5,937 bases of DNA from an uncultured Flammeovirgaceae bacterium (GTDB lineage Bacteria; Bacteroidota; Bacteroidia; Cytophagales; Cyclobacteriaceae), in the NCBI GenBank assembly GCA_946480685.1, contig CAMLLI010000309.1, forward strand, positions 1 to 5,937, written 5' to 3'. Below are positions 1 through 5,726 of this stretch, in pieces (position 1 is the stretch's first letter; every line of letters starts with the position of its first letter). The position numbers were made by a program, and so were the translations under genes. The notes under the pieces were generated by a model, which did not search any database, was not told the origin of the DNA, and saw only the letters and a program-made list of their open reading frames with translations.

Positions 1-147
1 TGCAACGATTACGTCTGCTATACCTGCTGTTTTCTTTACCTGTTCGTATACACGCTGTATCATCGACTTGCCCGCTATATCTACCAGTGGCTTGGCCGGA
101 AAACGGGTAGAAGCATAACGTGCCGGTATAATTCCTAAAATTTTCAT
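1..147 (-). CDS. kdsB: 3-deoxy-manno-octulosonate cytidylyltransferase (CMP-Kdo synthetase), 5' part
   Basis: Only the first 49 codons are present; the gene leaves the window at its left edge. The reverse-strand translation begins [17 protein letters not shown], and residues 7-21 match the N-terminal nucleotide-binding signature of KdsB (IPARxxSTRxPGKPL), with Ala18 in place of the usual Gly. KdsB is a cytoplasmic enzyme that couples Kdo to CTP, giving CMP-Kdo for the inner core of lipopolysaccharide, so the host is Gram-negative. The ATG overlaps the TGA stop of the upstream nfeD-type gene (ATGA, four shared bases), so the two are very probably one transcript with coupled translation. The downstream catalytic and dimer regions cannot be seen. 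Family assignment is secure from the motif; other sugar nucleotidyltransferases have related N-termini but not this exact ARYxSTR pattern. Confidence 0.9.
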   Translation of the reverse strand, partial: MKILGIIPARYASTRFPAKPLVDIAGKSMIQRVYEQVKKTAGIADVIVA

Positions 148-1496
148 GCAGATACTTTCTTTACTTTTAAGGATGTGGTTTCATCATCGATCACTTCTAT
201 TGCCTCACCTCGCTCAATATACTCTCCGCGCGTAAACGCATCGTGAAGTTTATCGTTGATCATAACTTTCCCACTCGGGCGAAGCACAGTATGCGCTATT
301 CCCCGTTGTCCTTTCATACTTTCTTTAAAGCTGGCGGTATAGCCTTGCTCGCGATCCTGCGTATCGACCAGGGCGACACGTTTATAAAACCGGGTATCGG
401 CAAGTTTGGCGCCTCCTGCAAATAAGAGCACCGTGCCACCGAGCAGTCCGCCTATGGCAGCAGCGAGTGCATAGAGTATATCATTCATCCGCACAAACTC
501 AAAATCAAAGGCATCGTTGTTGATCATGATGAGCACCAGCGATCCGATCACCAGCACAATACCAGAAACACCTGCTACACCAAAACCGGGCAGAATAAAA
601 ATTTCAACGGCAATCAATCCAACTCCAACAAAGAACGCAATGATCTCCCAGTTCTCGGCAAGTCCGTTTAAGTAATACGGCACGAGGTAGAGTATTAACG
701 CAACCAATGCAGCCAACCCGGCAAAGCCTATACCAGGAGCCTGCATTTCAAAATATATTCCTGCAATGATCACGAGTATAAGAAGTCCGCTGATGAATGG
801 ATTGAGAAAGAACGCTACAACTTTATCCGTAGCGCTTAGCTGATAATAGTCAATCTCAAAGTCGGTAACTTTATTTCGTTGCAGGATCTCGTTGATAGAC
901 TCAACCTTCGCTTCGCAGTAACCATGTTTGATCGCTTCGGAAGTTGAGAACGTAATTACCTGTCCTTCTTTTTTGATGCTGTCAATCACAATACTTTCAT
1001 CCACCATGCCTTCTGCTATACGCGGATCGCGTTTGTTCTCTTCAGCAGTAGCGCGCATGATGGAGCGCATATACGATTGATATTTATCGGGAGCTTTACC
1101 ACCGCTTCCATCCACAACCGTAGCAGCTCCAATGCTGGCAGCAGGTGCCATATAAATACTATCGCAAGCAATGGAGATAAGCGCACCGGCAGACGCAGCA
1201 TCGGAATTGATAAATACCCACACCGGCTTTTTGAAATCCATCACTTTATCAACAATATCTTTGGCATCGGTCAGCACACCACCATAGGTGTCCATTTCAA
1301 TAATTACAATATCAGCTTTTGTTTCTTCGGCATGTTGCAGGGCGAGTTCAACATAGCGCGTCATGCGCGGATCAATTTCCTGCTTGATCTCCATAATCAT
1401 CACATGCTTCTTCTGCGCGAAAGCGGAAGAAGCCAGCAGCACAAAACTCAGCAGCAATACAGGCAGGGTCTTCATGAATTTAAACTTCCAATCCAA
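144..1496 (-). CDS. nfeD: NfeD-type membrane-bound ClpP-class serine protease
   Basis: A 450-residue long-form NfeD protein. A signal peptide ends near AFA-Q (residue 27). A ClpP-like domain follows (about 30-215); AASAG places the likely nucleophile at Ser102, and APDK places the likely general base at Lys138, as in the Ser/Lys dyad of archaeal 1510-N. About four to five membrane spans lie between residues 228 and 360. The C-terminal OB-fold NfeD domain (about 395-436) carries the typical GxRGxAxTxLRPSGKV pattern. The family cleaves hydrophobic membrane-protein segments and usually works with a stomatin/flotillin partner; none is visible here. The start is uncertain: Met8 (position 1475) is preceded by GGAAG about nine bases upstream and gives a cleaner signal peptide (MKTLPVLLL) than Met1. 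It is the first gene of a probable nfeD-kdsB operon. Function is well supported; the natural substrate is unknown. Confidence 0.92.
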   Translation of the reverse strand: MDWKFKFMKTLPVLLLSFVLLASSAFAQKKHVMIMEIKQEIDPRMTRYVELALQHAEETKADIVIIEMDTYGGVLTDAKDIVDKVMDFKKPVWVFINSDAASAGALISIACDSIYMAPAASIGAATVVDGSGGKAPDKYQSYMRSIMRATAEENKRDPRIAEGMVDESIVIDSIKKEGQVITFSTSEAIKHGYCEAKVESINEILQRNKVTDFEIDYYQLSATDKVVAFFLNPFISGLLILVIIAGIYFEMQAPGIGFAGLAALVALILYLVPYYLNGLAENWEIIAFFVGVGLIAVEIFILPGFGVAGVSGIVLVIGSLVLIMINNDAFDFEFVRMNDILYALAAAIGGLLGGTVLLFAGGAKLADTRFYKRVALVDTQDREQGYTASFKESMKGQRGIAHTVLRPSGKVMINDKLHDAFTRGEYIERGEAIEVIDDETTSLKVKKVSA

Positions 1497-1550
1497 AGGT
1501 CAATCTTCTATACTTGCACTAAAATAACCAATTAAACGAAGTTGACAGAA
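1497..1550. promoter_or_regulatory. Compact divergent promoter region between nfeD and the TTG-start gene
   Basis: Only 45 bp separate two divergent genes, so both promoters must lie here or overlap the coding starts. On the minus strand, TATTTTAG (1519-1526) differs from the Bacteroidota -7 consensus TAnnTTTG at one fixed base. It is preceded at exactly 19 bases by TCTG (1546-1549), one mismatch from the -33 TTTG. On the plus strand, TATACTTG (1509-1516) also has one mismatch to the -7 box, but its -33 side is poor. These are matches by eye to a short consensus, so they remain candidates. Confidence 0.35.
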
Positions 1551-2324
1551 AGACTGAAACGTAAGTTTTCACATCGCTTCCAGGGTGTTGTGTGGAATAC
1601 CGAGGTGCTGCCGGAAGAGGAGCTTCTTCTGATTGAAGAACGCAGTCACGAGGAGCGCCTGGTAACTTTTTCCGCATGGCACTATGCAACGGATACATTT
1701 CGCTGGCAGCATATAAAACTGGATGAACCGTGGTGGGTTAACCTGAGTGCTGCGGCAGAAGGCGTTGTGCTTTTTACAATATACCTCGATACAAACAATC
1801 CGGATAAGAAAGGAATATTGGGTTGCTCGAGCAAAGATCTGAAGTTGCTGTGGTGGAATAATGATTTCTCGATTGTGTCGGTTTTGCCGGAGAAAGTGTT
1901 GGGAGTTGCCACAAAGCTGGGCTCGAAAGAAGTAGTGCTCGATTTGCATTCAGGAAAAGAACTGAACGAACCGTGGCCCGAAGCATCGGCAAAAAAAACG
2001 GATGCAATAATAAGACCTTCGCTTTATTCCGAAGGAACTTCGTACTTTAACACGGTAAAAATATTTTTAGAGTCCAGGCTAAATTTATTACCCGTTGTTG
2101 CGTTGGAGTATCTGGAATATGATTCGAAGATTTTTATTTCGTACTACACGAAAGAAAATGATCTGGCGAATTATTTGTTGGTATTGTCGCATGCAGGCGA
2201 GTTATTGCTGCATGAAAAACTGGATGAGTCCTTGAAAGGAATCGGCCAGGATACTTTTTTCATCCTCTCAGGATGTGTAATTTTCGTGAAGAATAAACGT
2301 GAGCTGATAAGTTATTTTTTATGA
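1542..2324 (+). CDS. Hypothetical protein, possibly DUF4905-like, TTG start
   Basis: A 260-residue soluble-looking protein without signal peptide or membrane span. It is rich in alternating hydrophobic strands with Trp/Tyr pairs (WNTEVLPEEE, WHYATDTFRW, LLWWNNDFS), reminiscent of a beta-propeller-like or other all-beta fold, which is inference. I do not recognise it securely; length and its place before a LysM gene recall the DUF4905 family of Cytophagales, to be taken as a guess. The start must be a non-ATG codon: a stop lies in frame at 1533-1535 and no Met occurs inside the protein. TTG at 1542 is preceded by ATAACCAATTAA six bases upstream, exactly the leader and spacing found before the ATG at 5327. 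The TGA stop overlaps the ATG of the LysM gene (ATGA), so the two are translationally coupled and may share a cell-envelope role. Confidence 0.8.
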   Translation: MTERLKRKFSHRFQGVVWNTEVLPEEELLLIEERSHEERLVTFSAWHYATDTFRWQHIKLDEPWWVNLSAAAEGVVLFTIYLDTNNPDKKGILGCSSKDLKLLWWNNDFSIVSVLPEKVLGVATKLGSKEVVLDLHSGKELNEPWPEASAKKTDAIIRPSLYSEGTSYFNTVKIFLESRLNLLPVVALEYLEYDSKIFISYYTKENDLANYLLVLSHAGELLLHEKLDESLKGIGQDTFFILSGCVIFVKNKRELISYFL

Positions 2325-3448
2325 TGAATGTATTGATTTACGCGGGTGCTTTATTTTTTCAGCCGCACGCTCAGGACTCACTGGGCATTGAGACTGTCAA
2401 TGGAAAAATCTTTGTTGTTCACCAGGTAGGTGAGAAGGAAACACTCTATGGAATTTCGAGGCGTTACGGCACAACCGTAGATGCTATCGTTCAATATAAT
2501 CCGGCAGCTAGCTCAGGTCTTTCCATCGGACAGATACTGAAGGTTCCGTATACAAAACCCGTAGCACAAACTTCGAGTGGTACCAAGGCTGCCGGTGGTG
2601 GCGGTATCATTCACGTGGTGGCTGCCAAAGAAACCATGTTCTCCATTTCAAAAGCGTATGGTGTTACCGTTGACGAGATCAGGCAGTGGAATAATCTGAA
2701 AGATAATACACTCTCTATCGGTCAGGAGATTGTTATTAAGAAACGTAATACATCGGGAGCGAACAATACTACTACTACGCAGCCGACAACGAATCGTCAG
2801 ACAACCACTACACCTGCAGCGAATACAGCCACTACACATACGGTTGAAGCAAAAGAGACACTATATTCCATTGCGAATAAATATGATATCACGGTGCAGC
2901 AGTTGAAGGAGTGGAACAATCTGGAAAGCAACGAGCTCGACATCGGGCAAACAATTTATGTGAAACAACCTTCGCGCAATGCTACGCCTGTGCGGAGAGA
3001 TACTTCGTCAACCACACAACAGCCGGTTGTTACGGCTCGCCAGAATACAACTACGCAGCCAGTAAAGAATGATGTGCCGAAGAATGATACCCCTCCGGTA
3101 AAGAACGACACACCACCGCGCGAAACCGTGAAGACCAATACTGAAACAATTCGCATTTCAGAGTCGGTAAAGAATGGCGATGAGATTTTAGAGAAAGGTA
3201 TAGCGGAGTTGATAGAAGGAACCGATGGTAATAGAAAATACCTCGCGCTCCATCGCACAGCGCCTGTAGGTACTATATTGAAAGTGAGGAACGAGTTGAA
3301 CAACCGCGAAGTATTTGTGCGCGTAATGGGCAAACTTCCGGATACAGCGCTCACCGATAAAGTGGTTATCAAAATATCAAAATCTGCTTACGACCGACTG
3401 GGCGCTATCGATCCGCGTTTCCGTGTGGAGGTAACGTACTACAAATAG
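2321..3448 (+). CDS. Secreted triple-LysM protein with C-terminal RlpA-like (DPBB) domain
   Basis: A 375-residue protein. A short hydrophobic N-terminus (residues 1-18, ending PHAQ) probably acts as a signal peptide, although it lacks the usual Lys/Arg. Three LysM domains follow at about 31-77, 97-140 and 172-215, each with the KET(L/M)(Y/F)xI start and the L-x-IGQ-x-I/L-x-V end; they should bind peptidoglycan. The linkers are Thr/Gln/Asn-rich, including a KNDTPPV-type short repeat near 249-266. The C-terminal part (about 290-374) resembles the double-psi beta-barrel of RlpA: LALHRTAPVGTILKVRN matches AAHRTLPFGTxVxVTN, but VRVMGKLPDTA replaces VRINDRGP, so the Asp of that motif is absent. This form is common in Bacteroidota as far as I recall, and is likelier to be structural than a lytic transglycosylase. 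ATG at 2321 overlaps the previous stop; Met2 at 2324 is an equal alternative. Confidence 0.9.
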   Translation: MMNVLIYAGALFFQPHAQDSLGIETVNGKIFVVHQVGEKETLYGISRRYGTTVDAIVQYNPAASSGLSIGQILKVPYTKPVAQTSSGTKAAGGGGIIHVVAAKETMFSISKAYGVTVDEIRQWNNLKDNTLSIGQEIVIKKRNTSGANNTTTTQPTTNRQTTTTPAANTATTHTVEAKETLYSIANKYDITVQQLKEWNNLESNELDIGQTIYVKQPSRNATPVRRDTSSTTQQPVVTARQNTTTQPVKNDVPKNDTPPVKNDTPPRETVKTNTETIRISESVKNGDEILEKGIAELIEGTDGNRKYLALHRTAPVGTILKVRNELNNREVFVRVMGKLPDTALTDKVVIKISKSAYDRLGAIDPRFRVEVTYYK

Positions 3449-3511
3449 GGCGACTGGATGTATAAGTATATATATACCCGGATAGCGAAGTTGATACCTT
3501 AATAACCTGGT

Positions 3512-3859
3512 ATGAATATAGAGTCCCTTCGTAAATTCTGTCTTTCACTTCCTGCAGCAACAGAAGATGTTAAGTGGGGAGCTGATTTGTGTTTCAGCAT
3601 AGGTGGAAAAATGTTCTGCGTTACTTCAATGGAGGGACCGCTGAAAATATCGTTTAAGGTACCCGATGAAGATTTCGAAGAGCTCTCCGCACAGGAAGGA
3701 TTTATACCCGCTCCCTATATGGCACGCGCCAAGTGGGTATTGCTAACCGATATAAATGCCGTAAAACCCAAAGAGCTGCAAGCCTATATCCGCCAATCTT
3801 ACGAGCTGATAAAAAGTAAACTCACTAAAAAGCTCAGGAAAGAACTCTCGCTGGAATGA
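3512..3859 (+). CDS. MmcQ/YjbR-family protein
   Basis: A 115-residue cytoplasmic protein at the normal full length of the MmcQ/YjbR (CyaY-like fold) family. Visible family hallmarks are an N-terminal helix followed by LSLPAATEDVKWG (residues 11-23), the GGKMFC strand (31-36), and APYMARAKWVLL (67-78), in which the family's conserved Tyr and Trp sit. The tail is Lys-rich (residues 100-111). Members are often annotated as DNA-binding because of fold similarity and some nucleic-acid binding data, but the physiological role is not established. It begins 63 bases after the LysM gene, so co-transcription is possible but not coupled. The leader has no clear ribosome-binding site, which is usual in this phylum. 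Confidence 0.88.
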   Translation: MNIESLRKFCLSLPAATEDVKWGADLCFSIGGKMFCVTSMEGPLKISFKVPDEDFEELSAQEGFIPAPYMARAKWVLLTDINAVKPKELQAYIRQSYELIKSKLTKKLRKELSLE

Positions 3860-3863
3860 AGAC

Positions 3864-3893
3864 AGCTTTGGGTTTTGAGCCGCGAGTTTCGAG
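3864..3893 (+). repeat. Heptamer-phased intergenic repeat, upstream copy
   Basis: Four contiguous heptamers occupy 3866-3893: CTTTGGG, TTTTGAG, CCGCGAG, TTTCGAG. Over 30 bases this copy matches the reverse complement of the copy at 4389-4420 at 24 positions, and all six differences are transitions. It lies between the MmcQ-family gene and the 117-residue membrane-protein gene, opposite in orientation to the two copies on the far side of that gene. Its flank (GCCGGTATATTCTACTGC) no longer shows the inverted CTTCGAG partner that makes a hairpin in the other copies. Confidence 0.65.
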
Positions 3894-3929
3894 CCGGTAT
3901 ATTCTACTGCTGTGAGACAAGTCTGATAT

Positions 3930-4283
3930 ATGATTAGGGTTTACAAAAATCTGTTTTACCTGGTATATGGTCTTTTAAAAAAGAGCAAAAGGAATTATCA
4001 GTCGGATTTGCATAGTGCTATAGTGGCAGTTTTCATAATGTCAGTATTGGAGACACTAAATGTGCTCTCGTTTTTACCCACAGATGAAAATGCAGACATT
4101 GCCTCGCATTGGATACCAGGTATTCTGGTGTTCTTATTATTGAATGGTATTATTTTCCTCCCGTCAGGTCGTTTCAAGAAAATAGAGAGTCAGTTTTTAA
4201 GCAAACCACCATCCGTATTCAACGATAGTTTTGTTATACTATATATGGCAGGAACAATATTGGTTTTTGGATTAACGAGATAG
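3930..4283 (+). CDS. Hypothetical small membrane protein (three predicted spans)
   Basis: A 117-residue protein that I do not recognise. Hydrophobic segments at about 28-48, 61-79 and 98-114 suggest three transmembrane helices. The N-terminus is basic (KKSKR at 17-21), and a polar loop with Asp/Glu (TDENAD, 51-56) separates helices 1 and 2; RFKK (81-84) follows helix 2. By hand count of a few 60-base blocks the gene is about 33-40% GC against about 43-48% in the MmcQ gene before it, although parts of the 1542-2324 gene are also AT-rich. It is bracketed by oppositely oriented copies of the heptamer repeat. It converges on slyD. The ATG at 3930 has a weak leader (GTCTGATAT). The frame is plausibly a real gene because of its coherent membrane topology, but no family supports it. 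Confidence 0.62.
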   Translation: MIRVYKNLFYLVYGLLKKSKRNYQSDLHSAIVAVFIMSVLETLNVLSFLPTDENADIASHWIPGILVFLLLNGIIFLPSGRFKKIESQFLSKPPSVFNDSFVILYMAGTILVFGLTR

Positions 4284-4303
4284 GATCTATATATGTCCGC
4301 AAA

Positions 4304-4356
4304 AGCTTCGGGCGGCTATATCTACTCGAAGCCCACAACTCAAAGCTCGAAGCTAT
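4304..4356 (-). repeat. Heptamer-phased intergenic repeat, downstream copy A
   Basis: First of two tandem units (about 53 bases, period 65). On the minus strand its four heptamers are CTTCGAG, CTTTGAG, TTGTGGG, CTTCGAG (4325-4352), followed by a spacer and CCCGAAG (4306-4312), an imperfect inverted partner of the heptamer. It aligns with copy B over its whole length with one small gap. Confidence 0.75.
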
Positions 4357-4378
4357 TTTAAAAAAAAGAGCTTCGAGC
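4345..4378. terminator. Possible bidirectional terminator hairpin between convergent genes
   Basis: GCTCGAAGCT (4345-4354) and AGCTTCGAGC (4369-4378) form a perfect 10-bp inverted repeat around a 14-base AT-only core that ends in G and can extend the stem by TTTT/AAAA pairs. It sits between the end of the 117-residue gene and the end of slyD, where a shared terminator is expected. It has no clean T-run after the stem in either direction, so it may simply be a consequence of the repeat units. Confidence 0.4.
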
Positions 4379-4422
4379 AGCTATTTACTACTCGAAGCTC
4401 ACAGCTCGAAACTCGAAGCTAT
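4369..4422 (-). repeat. Heptamer-phased intergenic repeat, downstream copy B
   Basis: Second tandem unit (54 bases). On the minus strand its heptamers are CTTCGAG, TTTCGAG, CTGTGAG, CTTCGAG (4391-4418). AGCTTCGAG at 4369-4377 and CTCGAAGCT at 4391-4399 are perfect 9-base inverted partners around a 13-base loop, so the unit can fold on its own or pair with copy A. It ends only a few bases before the slyD stop codon at 4426-4428. Confidence 0.75.
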
Positions 4423-4425
4423 CTA

Positions 4426-4896
4426 TTAATGGTGGTGTCCACCCGGACCATGTACGTGTCCGTGAGAAATTTCTTCATTCGTAGCGTTGCGTACTTCCAT
4501 TACTTCAACATCGAAGTTAAGTTCAACACCAGCCAGTTCGTGGTTAGCATCAACCGTTACATTTTCTAAACCTACGTGTGTTACTGTAACAACATTACCG
4601 TGGTTTGTAGAGAACTTCATTCCCGGACGAACATCCTGATCGCCAAAAGCCGAACGTGGCACTTGCTGAACCATCGCCGGATCTTTCTCTCCGTATCCTT
4701 TAGCTGGTTCTATTTTTAACTGGAACTTGTCGCCTTTGCTTTTTCCTTCCAAACCTTCTTCCATTCCTGCAATCAGATTTCCTGCACCATGCAGGTAGTT
4801 CAACGGCTCGCGTCCGCTACTGGTATCAATAACATTTCCTTCGTTGTCGCGCAGCGTGTAATGAATGGCCGCTACTGTGTTTTTAGTGATTTGCAT
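4426..4896 (-). CDS. slyD: SlyD-like FKBP-type peptidyl-prolyl cis-trans isomerase
   Basis: A 156-residue cytoplasmic protein with no signal peptide. The split FKBP domain is at about 1-68 and 124-137 (YTLRDNEGNVIDTS, PLNYLHGAGNLIAGMEEGLEG, GDKFQLKIEPAKGYGEKD). The inserted chaperone-like IF domain lies between (about 70-122), with QQVPRSAF and the DANHELAG return motif typical of SlyD. The tail carries six His within its last 12 residues (HGHVHG, then HHH at the end), a short version of the metal-binding tail that in Escherichia coli SlyD binds nickel. The protein catalyses prolyl isomerisation and assists folding; a metal-handling role is plausible but unproven here. ATG at 4896 follows an A-rich leader (CTTTAAAAACATTAGCA), normal for this phylum. 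It stands alone and converges with the 117-residue gene. Confidence 0.95.
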   Translation of the reverse strand: MQITKNTVAAIHYTLRDNEGNVIDTSSGREPLNYLHGAGNLIAGMEEGLEGKSKGDKFQLKIEPAKGYGEKDPAMVQQVPRSAFGDQDVRPGMKFSTNHGNVVTVTHVGLENVTVDANHELAGVELNFDVEVMEVRNATNEEISHGHVHGPGGHHH

Positions 4897-4959
4897 TGCT
4901 AATGTTTTTAAAGTTTCAAGAGATTATCCACAGTTCGGGATGAAATAGGCAGGCAACCT

Positions 4960-4998
4960 CTGTGAGACAAAAGTACTCCTTTTATTTTCTAAAAGTGC
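4960..4998 (-). promoter_or_regulatory. Candidate slyD promoter (-7 box)
   Basis: On the minus strand TACTTTTG (4968-4975) fits the Bacteroidota -7 consensus TAnnTTTG perfectly. It would place the transcript start near 4960 and give a leader of about 65 bases before the slyD ATG. I do not find a good TTTG -33 box at the usual 19-base spacing; the nearest is TTTA, too close at about 14 bases. Confidence 0.4.
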
Positions 4999-5162
4999 TC
5001 GTCAGCCCAAAAAGCGATTTGCAGCCTGAAAATTCATTTTTCACGCATACGTTGGCATTATAAAAATTACTGGAAACGTTTGTCCTGCCTTTTTGGATGA
5101 TTTACCACCTGCCCTATAGCCTCCAAAACCTCAACTTTCAAGTCGATAAACCCTTGAGAGTC

Positions 5163-5312
5163 ATGTTCAACTGGATTACCAAAGCAATAACAATCCAACG
5201 GAAGTCGCCTGAAAAAGAACAGCGCAAAGTGAGGCTCCTGCTGTTCTTCGAAATTCTGTTGGGGCTCTTGCTGCTCGTGATCCTGTCCATACTCCTGAAA
5301 GTTTTTCTATAA
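5163..5312 (+). CDS. Hypothetical small single-span membrane protein
   Basis: A 49-residue protein from this ATG, or 71 residues if the in-frame ATG at 5097 is used. The N-terminal half is strongly basic (KSPEKEQRKVR around residues 14-24), followed by one long hydrophobic helix (LLLFFEILLGLLLLVILSI, about 25-46), which predicts a small inner-membrane protein with its N-terminus in the cytoplasm. I prefer 5163 because CTTGAGAGTC precedes it, whereas 5097 follows a pyrimidine-rich stretch. A weak promoter-like pair, TTTG at 5092-5095 and TATAGC 19 bases later, would also suit 5163. It lies only 14 bases before the SusC-remnant frame and may share its transcript. I know no family for it, and low-complexity leucine frames can be spurious. 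Confidence 0.45.
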   Translation: MFNWITKAITIQRKSPEKEQRKVRLLLFFEILLGLLLLVILSILLKVFL

Positions 5313-5326
5313 CCAATTAACACCTT

Positions 5327-5626
5327 ATGAAAAGAAAACCATTACCAAGTAATCTATCCCGAGTGGGCTGGTTGCTGACAAGTTCGCTTCTGCTGGGGCA
5401 GCTTGTGCATGCACAAACCAGTACGGTGAGCAGAGTAATTAAAGATGCAGGTGTGGAAGCAGTTCGCGGTGGAACAACCATGGGGACTGTTGCGGATAGA
5501 GAAGGATCTGGTGTACCTCATGATGCTGTGCTTGTCGGCAGCGGCATCAGATATAGTACACAGGAAGTTGTTGCAGGAAGCCGCACAGTAGTAAATATAG
5601 TATTGCTCGAAGATGTATTACACTGA
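5327..5626 (+). pseudogene. Remnant of a SusC/TonB-dependent receptor N-terminus
   Basis: The frame encodes 99 residues: a good signal peptide (MKRK, hydrophobic 13-26, cleavage near VHA-Q at 29/30) and then a degraded carboxypeptidase-regulatory-like domain. TVSRVIKDAG, RGGTTMGTVADREG, DAVLV and TQEVVAGSRTVVNIVLLEDV line up with the usual TVxGxVxDxxG, VKGTTxGTVTDxDG, DAVLVxSFxGYxTQEV and ITLxED. About eight residues of the PLPGVxVxV strand and the FSLxV strand are missing, and the frame stops just before the expected TonB box (EEVVVVGYG). No receptor plug or barrel coding is visible in the next 100 bp. Loss is by in-frame deletion and truncation rather than an obvious frameshift. The leader ATAACCAATTAA is intact. 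It could still be expressed as a short periplasmic domain, but decay of a tandem receptor copy is likelier. Confidence 0.6.
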
Positions 5627-5726
5627 AGCCATCGATGAACTATAATGATTGCCTTGAAGGATGGACGCGCTGTCATCCCAAAGGTTTTTATGATTTGACA
5701 GAAACAAAAACTCTAAATCAAAATCT

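Noticed and set aside
1077..1535. Long plus-strand open frame of 152 codons opposite nfeD
   Set aside because: It is antisense to a clearly real protease gene and rich in His, Asn and Ile without domain logic: a shadow of the nfeD codons.
2956..3372. Minus-strand open frame of 138 codons opposite the LysM gene
   Set aside because: It is the complement of the Thr-rich linker and barrel coding, and its Val/Phe/Ser-rich product has no domain pattern.
3466..3477. GTATATATATAC palindrome after the LysM gene
   Set aside because: A simple alternating TA run with no GC stem or T-tract; too low in complexity to call an operator or terminator.
3910..4970. CTGTGAGACAA occurs at 3910-3920 and 4960-4970
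   Set aside because: An 11-base match between two places in a 6-kb window is expected by chance several times over; only the second lies beside a promoter-like box.
5689..5697. TATGATTTG as a -7 box for the receptor gene
   Set aside because: It has one base too many between TA and TTTG, and no TTTG lies at the right distance upstream, so I did not list it.
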